Assembly (NCBI RefSeq): GCF_024323335.1
Contig: NC_066581.1
Span: forward strand, 445,371,816 to 445,435,815
Source: Lathyrus oleraceus
Taxonomy: Eukaryota > Streptophyta > Magnoliopsida > Fabales > Fabaceae
Direction of reading: 5' to 3'
DNA: 64,000 nucleotides
The first letter of the stretch is position 1, and each line of letters starts with the position of its first letter. The notes below the pieces were generated by a model. It was not told where the DNA came from and did no database searches. It saw only the letters and a list, made by a program, of their open reading frames with translations. Positions 44,641 to 57,273 of this stretch are shown piece after piece. The translations under genes were made by a program, and so were the position numbers.

Positions 44641-46708
44641 GTAATCAAATGCAATGGCTCAGATTAAAACGTTCCAACATGATCAGATGGCCAGTAGGTG
44701 TGCCAACACACCACCGGAGCTGGGGCTCCGGTCATCTTCTCTGGTGACCTCCACTAGACTGGTCAAACTTCATCTCAATGCAAAATGAAAAACAAGGACA
44801 CCATTTCAAAGAGAAAATGCTCAGGATCATGAATCTAGCCTCAATTTTCTCCAATTCCAAGTATATAAAAATATATAGGGATTTGAATTTTGAGGATCAT
44901 GAACTGAGTTGCTTCGATTTGACCTCAAAGAAACTCAATATTGTTGCCTATATTGCTAGGACTCCAGCCAACCAAAAAACGAAGAGAATAGTGAAGACTT
45001 GAAAGAGAATCGAAGAGATGAAGTTTCTGAAAATTCACTTTTGAGGGAGATTGAATCTTGCTTGATCTTGCTTCCATTTGCCCTTGGCTTGACTTCAGAA
45101 GCTTGCAAAAGTTGAATTGGATCAAGGAAAGGCTATGATTCTTGGAGTTTCAACTTCCAAACTGAAGTGAAATTGAAACTCGATTTTCTATTGAAACCCT
45201 CAAGTTTGTCCTCTAATGGTGAGGGTTAGGATTATAGGTTCAAAGCTTGGGCAAGGTGTCGATAATTTTGAGCATGAAGGGTCTTATTTATAGGCTATGA
45301 ATTTTCTTTCCAGACTCTTCATTCAAAATTCCAAAAATAGCAGTCTCCCTTGCATGGATTCATGGGTGTGTGATAGGCCCATGAAATGATATAATCAGGT
45401 CCAAATTTCCTCATGTGCAATGCTGAAAGTGTGTCATATGATCATGCAATGAAAATTGGAATGTGAACATGAAATTCATCCAAATGAAGCCTTGTGAAGA
45501 ACACATGCTTAAGTCCTTCATTCTTGGCCAAATGAGATGATATTGGACTTTTTGGAAAGGTTAGATCAAAGGGAACAACTTTCATGTTGAACACTTTTCA
45601 ATTTGAAGCTTGGATCATGGTGAATTTTGAGGTGGGAGTTTGGTAAATCAAACATATTTGAAATTTTTCTAAGTACTAAGTCAATGTTCACTTCTTCCAC
45701 CTTAAATAGCTTTGGCATGAAGGAATTATGCATTTTAGAAGTTGAGGAAAATCCCTTATTCAATGGTAATGGCCCAAAATGACCTATAATGTTTCCTGTT
45801 GGCACATGCACTTGCAAGTTGAATTTGAATTTATTCCAAGAGTAAAAGTTGGAAAGGACATCTTGAAATTGACCATGAAACTTGAATGGCCTTCATCTCC
45901 TAAAAATTTAGCAAATTATGATCCTTGGAAGTTGACCTCCTAACTAGGTGTCAGACAAAATGACCTATAATCTTTCACCCTAAAAAAATGCCTTTCCAAG
46001 CAAAATTAGCTCTTGATGTTAACATGACAATTGTTTGGAATGTCATAAAGAGTAACTTTGGTCTTGGAATCATTTTCATATGACAAACATTGTAGGAGAT
46101 AGGGTCTAGGGAACCCAGTTTTGACCAGTTGACTTTCTCTGGTCAACCACCATGAACCATCTTGCAAACTTGAAGTTCTCTTGATCTCTTGGACTCATGG
46201 AGGATCATATACATATAAGATAATGTAGAATGAAGTATCCCTTGATATATTTGATCAAATGATAAAGAAACTTTCAGAGGAAGTCACACAAGATACCCAG
46301 ATGAAATAGGGCTTCCAAGGCAGACAAGCTTCAAACTCTTGATGAATTATTGATCAAAATGATATGTGAAGATCATGAGGATCCATATATGAGGTCTAGA
46401 GTCAATGTGAACCTTCTTTTGATTATTCTCCTTGCATTGTGGGTCTTAAACCCTAGATATAAGCTTGATGAAGCATAGATGAACACACACTACCTACAAA
46501 AGAAGCAAAGTTATACATATACATATATTTGGTATTTGGGTTAGTAAATAATGAAAAATAAAGTGTGATACAATCAAATTCCTTGGTGACCTTTCTCAAT
46601 GCAAACCCAATGGATGAGAGGTAAGGAGGATGCCAAGGTGTGATCCCAAAGCTAATTCATATGATGAGATAGCATGAGGGATCTTAGGGTCAAAATTGGG
46701 GTCTTACA
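44641..46708 (-). repeat. Ogre C 3' LTR, truncated (about 2.07 kb)
   Basis: Minus strand starts TGTAAGACCCCAATTTTGACCC at 46708, as in LTR D and, with one base change, G. It includes the TATA box at 45284-45293 and the ccggagctggggctccgg palindrome (about 44715-44735; LTR D has a related one at 60445-60465). It stops at 44640 against LTR tip H; about 2.8 kb including U5 is missing. Confidence 0.8.
45284..45293 (-). promoter_or_regulatory. TATA box in LTR of Ogre C
   Basis: CTATAAATAA on the minus strand, about 1.4 kb from the LTR start, as in solo LTR G. Confidence 0.55.
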
Positions 46709-46725
46709 ACTGCCCCTATTTAAGG
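46709..46725 (-). promoter_or_regulatory. Polypurine tract of Ogre C
   Basis: The minus strand reads AAATAGGGGCAGT directly before the LTR start. Element D has AAATAGGGGCATC at the same place (62257-62272). Confidence 0.75.
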
Positions 46726-49570
46726 ACATTCTAACTGAGGATGTCAAGGTTAAAATCTTTGTATCAACTCAACAGAATGGACTTAAATAACAACATATGG
46801 AAACAAATTTTGGTCCCTAAGAGACCTCATGATGCATATGATATGAATGTTAAAATAATCTTCATGGGGAATACGTTGCCACAAAAGAAAAGAATTCGGA
46901 GAGACTGAAAGTCCATATGAGCATATTGCATTCCATAAGGAAAACTCATAGGGAGACAGAGACTCTGGGGGATAAAAGTTATGCGTAGACCAGACTACGA
47001 CTTGAAAACTATTGGAGACACAATGGGAATTTCCATGAAAATAAGTTAATGGAAGGACTCAGTTAGGGATAAGAGAAACTCTATAGGGGAAACGGGTAGA
47101 TCAGAACAAAGATGAAATATATGAATCAAACTCAACTGGAAAAAAATGATCTTCAACACAGGAGTACCAGATATATATTATCTATTACCGGTTACTGGGT
47201 AGGAAGATAATATACTCTGACAAAGAGATATCTGGTACCGGTTTGGGTAAGCATATCAAGGATGACTCGATGAGGAAAAAGAGGTGTATTCGTTACTGGT
47301 TACTGGGTAAGATAAGCCTGCTGGGGGAAATGATTAAATAGGATTTACAACTTCCGTTACTGGGTATAAAACCAAAGAGAGAATATCAGTCACCTGTTAA
47401 AGTGACATATCCAGGATAGACTCAAAGGAAGAATATCCGTCATCGGTTAGGATGAACATATCAAGGATAGACTTCCGGGGAGAAAATAGGAATTATATCT
47501 ATCAATTACTAGATAGAATAACAAAGTGAGAATACCCGTCATCGGTCAAAGTGAACATATCAAGGATAGATTATGCAGGGGAAAGCAGGATTTACGACTA
47601 CCGGTTACTGGGCAGAAGACCGCAAAGAGGAGAAAATTTGTCATCCTTTAAGATGAACATACCAAGGATTAACTCTCTAGGGAATAAAAGCAGGGTTTAC
47701 AACTACCCTTTTACTGGGTAGAAAACCACAAAGAAAGAATATTTGTCATCGGTTAGGATGAACATATCAAGGATATACTGCCTGGGGAAACGTGAAAACT
47801 AATCCATTGGGGAAAATAAAGGAACTAGATTACTTATACCAGGTATTGGACAAAAGCAATATACTCAAAATATCAAGAAGAATATTACCAGTTACTGGGT
47901 AATAGACTCTTAGGGGACAAAAATATCCATCTAGGTAGTAACCAGAAAGAAATGGTCAAACAATAACTCAACCTAATGAAGATATAACTCAAGAGGAGTG
48001 GTTCCATCCAGATAATTAACTAGGGAGGAAACTGAAATAATGATCATCCACAAGGAAATAACTCAGTGGGGAATGAGAAAGGTTAGACTCTTTCTTCTTA
48101 AGGGGGTTGACACTCTACAATTGAAGGAAGACAAACACACCAAATCTGTATAGGTAATGATATCACCAAAACAGGGGATGAGAATAACGAAATCAAATGC
48201 AATAAAAAATGCATAATGAAATATTTGTTGAATATGTGTGTATATGATTGATGATTGTGTTGACAAAACAACAGAAAGGATACAAATATCAAAGATTTGA
48301 ATCATTGCTGCAACACTCGGCTAGTCTCAACCAGATGGAAACACAAACTGGAGAAAATGATGAAAATAACTCATCTAGCTCCAAATAACTTAACTCTGGA
48401 TGGGGAAGTCATGGAGAAAATGCTTCCAATCAATCACGACAAACTCTATGGGGGGAGAGAGTACTACTGAAGGATAAACAAGCATGCCAAGGATTTAGAG
48501 AAAAGATCTGCTGAGGATCTAAATTGTCAATTCTGCAGGGAATTTTATGTCAACACCATATTAAATGGGAGACAACCCTGCAAAGGACCAAACCAAAATA
48601 CTGCTCAGAATCCAAACCTCCCGATAATGAGGGATCTTCAATATTTGAAGATAAACTCCGTCGGGGAATACAAGAAGTAAAACTATGCATGGGGATCTAA
48701 GCAAAATGTTGTGGATACTTTGACCAAGATCGTTGCATTCCTAAAAAACCATGAAATCCCCTTAAGCAATTGCGAAATAAACTAGTTCCAAGGAAAAGAT
48801 AACCGAATTTGATAAACTGCCGATGTTATGCAACACAAGTATGCTAATTGAAACCAAATAAAGGTTCCGGATATCCGAAGTCACAAACTGGAGGATATCA
48901 AAAGAAGTACCGCAGGTGTGGAATATGGATTTGCAAAAGGGAGCAATCATCAGTGCAACTCTACTGGGGATAATAAATTACTCGGGGAGAAACATATCAA
49001 CCAAGTTAGGGATGAATGAAGAACTGTTGGGGAAGAGTTACCAAACCAAACTTCCTGGGGAAGACCAACAGGGCTTCACACTTCAAGACTTACCTGTTCT
49101 CAGATTGTTGTCGATATTCCTTACTGAAATTGATTATTCTTAAAGTGATTGTTTTTTTTTTTTTTAATAAAATTAATTTATTTCAAAATTATCATCATAA
49201 AAATTCAATTTTATTTAGCAGAAATAAATAAGAGTAGAAACAATTGGATAAAAGCTCAACTTTATTTAATAGAATGGTAGTCTATAAATGACAGGACTCA
49301 ACAGATCTTTTACAAAGTTAAAAATGGTCATTTACATGCAAAAGGGGCTAAATTGAATACAATGATCACTACTCTCCCTACCAACTTCAATATCCACTGT
49401 GCTCTTGGCTTCGGTTGAGAATAATGAATCAGAACCAAATGACCCGCTCAAAACTGTCTCCATGACTAGGACCAAACGAATCTAGTTACTTGCTATAATC
49501 CCTAATTTTTGCCTAGATATCCCCAAGGTGGGGTGCTCAATATACCAGGATAAATTTTTGTTCTATGTCT
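46726..49570 (-). repeat. 3' region of Ogre C, built of degenerate repeats
   Basis: No gene. From about 47100 to 48000 it is made of degenerate repeats with recurring phrases: ccggttactgggta (near 47187, 47355, 47600, 47890 and others) and ccgtcatcggtta...gatgaacatatcaaggata (near 47380, 47430, 47540, 47640, 47750). It contains a hairpin (47174-47214). The part 48000-49140 has looser ctggggaa phrases. A T-run lies at 49150-49166. Pea Ogre is known to hold tandem repeats in this region. Element D's 3' region (62257-64000) is homologous. Confidence 0.75.
47174..47214 (-). other. Hairpin in 3' region of Ogre C
   Basis: Arms tatattatct (47174-47183) and agataatata (47205-47214) are perfectly complementary over 10 bp, with a 21-base loop containing ccggttactgggt. 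Two relatives in element D (63255-63290 and 63807-63842) keep the pairing with changed bases. Confidence 0.7.
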
Positions 49571-52500
49571 CTAACTTTTTCTTGGATCGCCCTTTCGGGT
49601 TTTCAATCCACCGAGTCGCCCGTTTTTGCCTAAGTATTTTTTGACTGCATCGACATTCACAGGACGAGTGACCTTTTCACCATCCATAGTTTTAAGAATC
49701 AAAGCACCGTCTAAAAAGGCTCTCTTCACAACTTATGGGCCTTCATAATTAGGAGTCCATTTACCCCTAGCATCCGGTTTGAAAAAGAAAATCTTCTTGA
49801 GCACAAGGTCACCTTTTGGGAACACACGAGGCTTGACCTTCTTATAATGCCTTCTTCATTCTCTGTTGATACAACTGACCATGACACATGGTAGACAATC
49901 TCTTCTCTTCAATTAAATTCAACTGATCATATCTGGTCTGACACCCTTCAACTTCTATCAACTTGGCTTTCATCAACACACGCAATGATGGGATCTCAAC
50001 CTCCACGGGGAGCAAAACTTCCATGCCAATAACAAGAGAGAAACGGTTGCCCCTTTTGAAGTGCGGATTGATGTAAGGTACTCAATATGAAAAGAAAATG
50101 GGAGCATCTCATGCCAATCTTTGTATGTTACAACCATCTTATGAATGATCTTCTCTATGTTCTTATTTGTAGCTTCAACATCCTCATTCATCTTGGGTCT
50201 GTAGGGAGAAGATTTATGATGTGCAATCTTGAAGTCTTTGCAAAGAGCTTCCACCATATTATTATTCAAGTAAGATCCATTATCAGTAATGATCTTACTT
50301 GGCACACCATAACGACTTATAATCTGATTCTTGATAAACCTTACATCAACTTGCTTGGTCATATTTGTGTATGATGCCGCTTCAACCCACTTTGTGAAAT
50401 AGTCAATAGCCACCAGAATGAAACGATGTCTGTTCGAACCTTTGGGCTCAATCATGCCAATCATATTAATTCCTCACATGGACAAATGCCATGGAGAGGA
50501 AATGAAATTTAACAGTGTCGGAGGAACATGAATTTTATCTGCATAAATTTGACACTTGTGGCATTTCTTCACAAACTTGCAACAGTCAGATTCCATTGTC
50601 AGCCAATAGTAACCTGCTCTCAACATCTTCTTTGCCATAGCATGTCCATTGGAATGAATACCAAAGGTACCTTCATGGACTTCAGTCATCAACATGTATG
50701 CTTCGTGTCTATCCACGCATCTGAGCAGAACCATATCGAAGTTATTCTTATAAAGCACATCATCATTCAAGTAAAAGTTGCCAGCTAATCTCCTCAAAGT
50801 CTTCTTATCTTTCAAAGATTCCCCAGGTGGGTAAATCTGACATTGGAGAAAACTCTTGATATCAAAATACCACAGCTTTTCATCTTTAACTTCTTCAACA
50901 ACAAACACTTGAGTTGGCCTATCAAGACGCATCATAGTCAAATTATGAACTTCCTTCCATAAATTCACCAGGATCATAGAATCCAACCTTGCAAGAGCAT
51001 CTGCCATCTGGTTTTCTACTCGAGGGATATGATGAAACTTAACCTTTGTATAGAAAGTCAAAATCCTCCTCGCATAATCTCTATATGGTATCAAACTGGG
51101 TTGATTCTTCTCCCATTCACCTTTGATCTGATTCACAACCAAAGATGAATCTCCATAGACGTCAAGATATTTAATTCTAAGATCAATGGCCTCTTCAATC
51201 CCCATAATGCAAACTTCATACTCAGCCATATTGTTTGTACATTTGAAGGTCAATCTAGCTGTAAACGAAAAATGAGTGCCTTGAGGAGTAATAATCACTG
51301 CCCCAATGCCATTACCATATGAATTAACAGCTCCATCAAATACCATTCCCTTACGGGAACCAGGTTTTGGCCCTTATTCAAGCAATGGTTCATCATAATC
51401 ATTCATCTTCAAGTACAAAATTTCTTCACCAGGAAAATCATATTACACTGAGTGATAATCTTTAATTGGTTGGTGAGCCAAATGGTCAGCCAAGACACTA
51501 CCTTTAATCGTTTTCTGAGATCGTTATTAAATATCATACTCAGATAATAACATCTGCCAACGGACAATCCTCCCAGTTAAAGCAGGCTTCTTAAAAATGT
51601 ACTTGATTGGATCCATTTTGGATATCAACCAAGTAGTATGATTCAATATATACTGGCGCAGACGCTTAGCAGCCCAAGCCAATATGCAACATGTCTTCTC
51701 AAGCATAGAATATCGAGTCTCACAGTCGGTGAATTTGTTACTGAGGTAGTAAATTGCATATGCTCTCTTTCCTGATTCATCTTGCTGACCAAGGACATAA
51801 CCCATACTCTCATAAAGCACAGTCAAATACATGATCAAAAGTCTTCCTTCAACAGGCGGAGAGAAAATCGAAGGCTCAAGCAAATACTCTTTGATACTGT
51901 CAAAAGCTTTCTAGCAATCTTCGGTCCAATCACAATAATGGTCTTTCCGAAGAAGCTTGAATATAGGCACACATGTAGCAGTCATATGCGATATAAATCT
52001 CGAGATATAGTTCAAGCGGCCGAGAAAACCTCTGACTTGCTTCTCAATTTTAGGCACAAGCATCTCTTGTATTGCTTTGACCTTGGTAGGATCAAACTTA
52101 ATACCCTTCTCGCTGAAAATAAAGCCTAACAACTTACCAGAACGAACACCAAAAGTACACTTATTGGGATTCAAGCGGAGTTTGTACTTCCTCAAACGCT
52201 GGAATAACTTCATCAAATGCTCAACATGTTCTTCTTCATCACTTGATTTGTCAATCATATCATCAACATAAACTTCAATCTCTTTATTCATCATATCATG
52301 AAAAAGAGTGGTCATAGCTCTCTAGTACATTGCACCAGCATTCTTTAAACCAAAAGGCATCACTCTATAACATAATGTTCCCTAGGGTGTAATGAATATG
52401 GTCTTCTCCATATCTTCAGGTGACATCTTGATCTTATTATAATCGTAAAATCCGTCCATAAACGAAAAGACTTTGAATTTAGCTATATTCTCTACCAACA

Positions 52501-53089
52501 TATCAATGTGTGGTTGAGGAAAATCATCTTTCAGACTAGCTTTATTCAAATCTCTATAATCAACACAAATGCAGACTTTTCCATCTTTCTTAGGAACAAG
52601 AACAATATTAGTCACCCATTGTGGATACTCGGAGGTTACGAGAAAACCAACATCAATATGCTTTTGCACTTTCTCTTTGATCTTTACTGCCATATCAGGA
52701 TGAGTTCTCCTCAATTTCTGCTTCACTGGCGGGCATTCTGGCTTCAACGGCAACATATGCTCCACAATCTCAAAATTCAACCCAGGAATGTCTTGATAGG
52801 ACCCAGCAAACACATCAGAATACTCTCGAAGAAGATCAATCAACCCATTCTTAGGTTCTAGACATAGTTTATACCCAATCTTGACTTTCTTCACATTCTC
52901 TTTGGAACCCAAGTTGACTAATTTGATTTGCTCTTCAAACGGCTGATTAGCTTTATCCTCGTGCTTAAGAAAACGAGATAATTCATCAGATACTTCTTCA
53001 TCATCATTCTCTTCCTCAGCTTCAAACACAGGGAAATCAATGTTTGAAGAGGGAGTAGGATCATTGTATTCAATGGGTTTAAGAACCAA
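49571..53089 (-). pseudogene. pol: Ogre C RT, dual RNase H and integrase
   Basis: One frame, in register with gag-pro, from 53089 to about 49980, broken only by stops: near 52382 (Trp), 52320 (Gln), 51911, two near 51530, and 50467 (Trp, ATG-TGA-GGA). RT: CVDYRDLNKASLKDDFP, YVDDM (52254-52278). First RNase H 51883-51540 (CETRYSMLEK). Second RNase H 51346-50980 (MVFDGAVNSYGNGIGAV, KCTNNMAEYE, VENQMADALA): the archaeal-type domain known from Tat elements. Integrase: H2C2 finger with CHKCQIYADKIH, then IDYFTKWVE, ITDNGS and EATNKNIEK, so the D,D,E triad is present. A frameshift near 50000 leads to the C-terminal part (PSLRVLMKAKL, KWTPNYEGP), ending at stop 49571-49573. Confidence 0.85.
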
Positions 53090-53147
53090 CTTGCATACTG
53101 ATTTGATATTTTGATTTTAGAGAAGTGGATTGTGACTAAATATTTTA
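53090..53147 (-). other. Truncated Ogre intron in C
   Basis: Aligns with the last 55 or so bases of the 256-base intron of B (ttcacttctctaaaatcaaaat...tatgcaag). The donor and about 200 bases are gone. It still carries TAA (53117-53119), so readthrough from protease to RT is blocked by this remnant. Confidence 0.65.
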
Positions 53148-54079
53148 GCGATGAATAACAGTAGGAACATCAACAACATTCCAATGTTGCAAGTCTGCCC
53201 ATGCGTCACAAAGTTGACGCAAACTTCGTCTTCATCATCATTGTCTTCAATCACGGCAGCTGAGTGTTGATCATTCCCATGAATGTACCATCCACTGTGG
53301 AAACATGGTTGCACAACTTCAGTTATGATATTGAACGACCTTGGTTGAAATCCCAATTCGTCACTATTCTTGTTCTCGGTAATCTCTACCATACGACCCC
53401 ATTTGTCAATGCTGCCAATTAGAATGGCTTCTTGCGCATCTTTCAAAGAAGACATGGGTGTCCCAGTTTTGTTTATTTCATCAGCAATGGACAAAGCTTG
53501 GAACAGCGTCCCAACCTCTTCCTCAGCATCAACATATGTAAAAGATGACATGTGGCTCTCCAATAATGCTTTCTCTCCACCAACAATGACAAGCTTGTCG
53601 TTCTTCACAAATTTCAGCTTTTGGTGTAGAGTAGACGTCACAGCTCCTGCTTCATGAATCCATGGCCTTCCCAACAAGAAGCTATAGGACGGGTGGATAT
53701 CCATCACTTGGAAAGAAATTTGGAATTCACTTGGAACTATCTTAACTGGAAGGTTCACTTTGCCGATGACAATTTTACAAGAACCGTCAAACGCCTTGAC
53801 AATCATGCCGTTGTACCTCATTGGGGCATCTTGATAAGAGAGTCTTGATAAAGTTGATTTTGGTAGGACATTCAAAGATGACCCAGTGTCGACTAACACA
53901 TTGTATAGAGCGTCCTCCTTATAGTTCATTGAAATATGCAATGCCAAATTGTGATTTCTGCCTTCCTCAAGAAGCTCTTCATCACAAAAGTTCAGATTAT
54001 TACAAGAAATAATATTGGCAACTATGTGGTCAGACTGATCCATGGTCGCATCATGCTCAACATAAGATTGCTCTAGCAC
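53117..54079 (-). pseudogene. pro: Ogre C protease, active site intact
   Basis: In the same frame as gag. LVDTGSSLNVLPKSTL (about 53860-53905) keeps the catalytic motif; FQVMDIHPSYSFLLGRPWIHEAG (about 53640-53720) matches the family flap and C-terminal region. About 150 residues of linker follow (EEVGTLFQAL, ATVIEDNDDEDE-like acidic stretch), which copy B has lost. Ends at the stop inside the intron remnant. Upstream (54557-54080), a two-step frame change separates it from gag, with the piece 54329-54057 in another frame. Confidence 0.8.
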
Positions 54080-54556
54080 CTTCTACAATTCCTCTCTGTG
54101 CTTTAGAATTCATCAGTAGTGACAACACAAAGATTTTTGATGGAATTTGGAGCAACTGCTCTACAACATTGATTTCACTTCTTTTAATTAACTTTAGCAC
54201 CTCATCATTATCGTTAGTCTTCAATTTGTTGGATTCAACAGACCGATAAATTGGAGCACTAACCAGATTCGCTACTGGAATCTTTACTTTCTTACTTATT
54301 GCAACATCTTCTACTTCTTTTTGGAACACCAGACTGAATGCACGACGACTTCAGGTCACGTTTGCTATATCTGCAATATTCACCACTGAATATGCAATTG
54401 GTAGAGGAACCTCTTGACCATTCTCAATCATTTTAGTGTTGTATTGATATGGCACAACTTTATCAGATTCATACGGAACAGAGCCCTCTAACCGTATGAC
54501 CAACGACGATACCGATCTGTTGACATTATTACTGCTGCTGCTATCAAATTGAATAA

Positions 54557-56491
54557 CTACCCGCTCGGGGTACTAAACACTGGTACAATCACGTTCACAT
54601 CATCTCCTAAGTGATAGGACTGAAAAATTTGGATAAGACCTCCATCCATCAGGCTTTGAATATCCCTCTTAATAATAACACATCCGTGAGGGTTCACACT
54701 GCATATTACACAACCATCATGGTCATGCTCACACTCACTAACCAGAAAAATATCCTTATGCATTGCCACTAAGGATCTTTTTATATAGCGGACATCATAA
54801 ATCTTGAACTCACTAGGACAACTATCTACCATGTTGACTGAAGCGTTACCCTGAGCAGACAAATGAATAGCTTTCACATTTGGCACTCTGTCCTCAAAGG
54901 ATACCATTCCACTCTTTACAAGCTTTTGGACTTCATATTTCAATGGATAACAGTTTTCTATATCATTTCTAGGGGCTCCCTGGTGAAAAGCACAGTGAAG
55001 CTCAGGTTTGAACCACCATGGAAGTGGCTCCGAAATTTGCGGAGGATTTTTTGGTTGATTTATGTTCTTGATAACCAAGGACGAGTATAGTTCAGCATAA
55101 CTCATAGGAATAGGGTCAAAGGAGACCTTCTTCCTCTCAAATATTTGTTGGTGATTATTGTTGTTGTTGTAGTTGGTTCTTTGTTGCGGGTTTTGTTGAT
55201 GTTGTTGTTGCTGCTGAATTGTAACTGATTGATTGTTGTTGTTGGAAAATACCGGAATTATTGATGAAACTTGGTGTTGATATTGAAGAGGTTAAGAACT
55301 CTTTCTGACATGAGGCCTTCTCTGCCTCCCCACTGATTATGAATTAGTTTCTCCTTCCTTCCTTTCGGAGAAACTCCCACCATACTTCTTGCTAGATAAT
55401 GCTTCTTCCTTAGACAAACGTCCTTCACAGACTCCTTCTTCTAGCCTCATCCCTAAATTTACCATTTCAGAAAAGTCATTGGGGGAACTTACAATCATAC
55501 GTTCATAATAAAACGAACTCAACATTTTCAAGTAGATCTTCGTCATTTCTTTCTTTTCCAAGGGTTGACTAATCTGGGCAGCCAACTCCCTCCATCTCTG
55601 GGCATACTCTTTGAATGTATCCGTATCCTTCTGAGACATAGATCTCAACTGGTCTCTATCAGGCGCCATATCCATGTTGTACTTGTATTGCTTGACAAAG
55701 GCCTCTCCTAAGTCGTTGAAAGTACGGACACTTGCACTGTCCAAACCCATATACCATCTTAAGGCAGCTTCAGTCAAACTGTCTTGGAAATAGTGAATTA
55801 GCAACTAATCATTATCAGTCTGAGTAGACATTTTTCTGGCGTACATCACAAGATAGGTCAACGGATAAGTATTCCCTTTATACTTTTCAAATTCGGGGAC
55901 CTTAAACTTCATCGGGATTTTAACATTGGGGAATAGGCAGAGCTCGACAACACTCTTCCTAAACAAATATTTTCCTCTTAGAGTCTTCAACTCTCTATGC
56001 AGATCAACAAATTGATCTTTCATCCCAACCATTTTATCATACACATCTGGACCCTCAGACGGCTCAGAGTGTTAGATAATGTCCTTAACACGAGGCAGAG
56101 TGTGAACAATAGGAGGTGGCACTGACATGATCGGGCTAGATACCGGCAGAGAAACAAATATGGGAGCATACCCTTCTGGAATAAAGTTTGATGGCATCCC
56201 CCAAGGGAATCCAATAGACATAAAAGGACTGGATTGACTGGCAGTAGCAACGGGAACAATTGAGGTACCAACCTCAAAAATGACAGTCCTCTGGAGAGGA
56301 GTTGCATGAATTTGTGATGACTTATTCTATGCAGCAATGACAGATTCCATCAACGCCGTTAATCTGGCGATCTCAGCCTTCAGTTATTGGTTCTCTTGAT
56401 CTATATGCTCCATGATCCTTAGTTGATTAGCACGAGTGTTATAGAAGTGAGTCAGCTTGGCTGATGCACAGAAGAAGAACGGATAAGACAT
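54557..56491 (-). pseudogene. gag: Ogre C gag, single frame with in-frame stops
   Basis: ATG at 56491 (MSYPFFFCASAKLTHFYNT) and one frame to the stop at 54557, with stops at about 56385, 56327, 56075, 55805-55807, 55337-55339 and 55290. Blocks: coiled coil (MEHIDQENQ), PWGMPSNFIPEG, FKVPEFEKYKGN, YFQDSLTEAALRWYMGL, YNMDMAPDRDQLRSMSQ, EYAQRWRELAAQ, a polyasparagine/glutamine linker (55150-55250), DPIPMSYAEL, the Cys/His motif CAFHQGAPRNDIENC (about 54955-54995) and the SECEHDHDGCV block. No frameshift is needed in 1.9 kb, unlike B. It makes the particle protein when intact. Confidence 0.8.
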
Positions 56492-56581
56492 CTGGCGAAA
56501 GAAAACCTGCTATGCACATGATGCATGAAATGCAATGTTTTTTATTGTTTAATATCAAGGAATATATGAAGTTTCATTTGC

Positions 56582-56644
<63 letters not shown>

Positions 56645-56769
56645 TTCAAATAACAATAACAATTCGATTGACCATAAAATCTCTTTTTATTCATAAAAGT
56701 TGGAAGGATTATACTGAGTAAAAATTCAGAAACCAAAGTACAAATACAAGAGAAAAGGAAACTATCATC
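56492..56769 (-). other. Spacer between ORF1 and gag of Ogre C
   Basis: Non-coding, AT-rich; contains the TA microsatellite at 56588-56641. Confidence 0.5.
56588..56641. repeat. (TA)n microsatellite
   Basis: About 27 uninterrupted TA dinucleotides. The equivalent spacer of copy B (39102-39319) lacks it. Confidence 0.95.
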
Positions 56770-57273
56770 CTAAGGATCCCTCGCAACTGCATCAGATGAT
56801 CTGGCTATGGGTGCATACTTCCCTCGGATGCGTCGAATCTCGGACTCAAAGGATGTCTTTATCTGAGCATTCTCAAGGACTAGCTGATCAACAATATTCT
56901 TCCAAGCACCAGAAGGCTGAGGCATGCTAGAGGAAGATGGACCCTCTGGCTCTCTCTGTCTCTTCACTGCACGGTCTTCAAGAATCTCAAAAAGTGCATC
57001 TTTGTCTTTCGACTCAAGCTACAACCCTTCATGCTTTCGGCTCAAAGCATGGAACCGCTCTTCCCACATATCTCTCTCTTGCTTTATCTTGGTGAGTGCG
57101 TCTTCCAACTCCCCAAATCTTGGTTAGGGAGAGTTGATGGCTCATCCATAAACAAAGACATAGGTTTTTCATAAGCGTACGACATCTTCAACTCCAAAGC
57201 TCTCTACTTCACACAAATAATGTAAGCTTCCAAAGCTATATAGTTGCATGGGCCAAGCTCGGATCTTCCTTTC
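56770..57273 (-). pseudogene. Ogre C ORF1, C-terminal remnant cut by element D
   Basis: Begins abruptly at the LTR of D with the reading GRSELGP, equal to GRSELGPYNCVALEAYTTW in copy B (38595). Frame changes near 57130 and 56960 and several stops follow. It ends QREPEGPSSSSMPQPSGAW and ARDP at the stop 56770-56772. The N-terminal two thirds of ORF1 must lie beyond element D. Function unknown. Confidence 0.75.

Larger units (their letters stand above)
44641..57273 (-). mobile_element. Ogre-type element C (3' LTR truncated, ORF1 cut by D)
   Basis: Minus-strand order: ORF1 C-terminus (57273-56770), gag (56491-54557), protease (54079-53117), intron remnant, RT, two RNase H domains, integrase (to 49571), repeat-rich 3' region (49570-46709) and the first 2.07 kb of the 3' LTR (46708-44641). 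The rest of ORF1, the leader and the 5' LTR should lie beyond element D, off the right edge. It is the best-preserved Ogre coding copy in the window. Confidence 0.85.

Noticed and set aside
56464..56736. Frames with repeated IY residues
   Set aside because: They are translations of the TA microsatellite.
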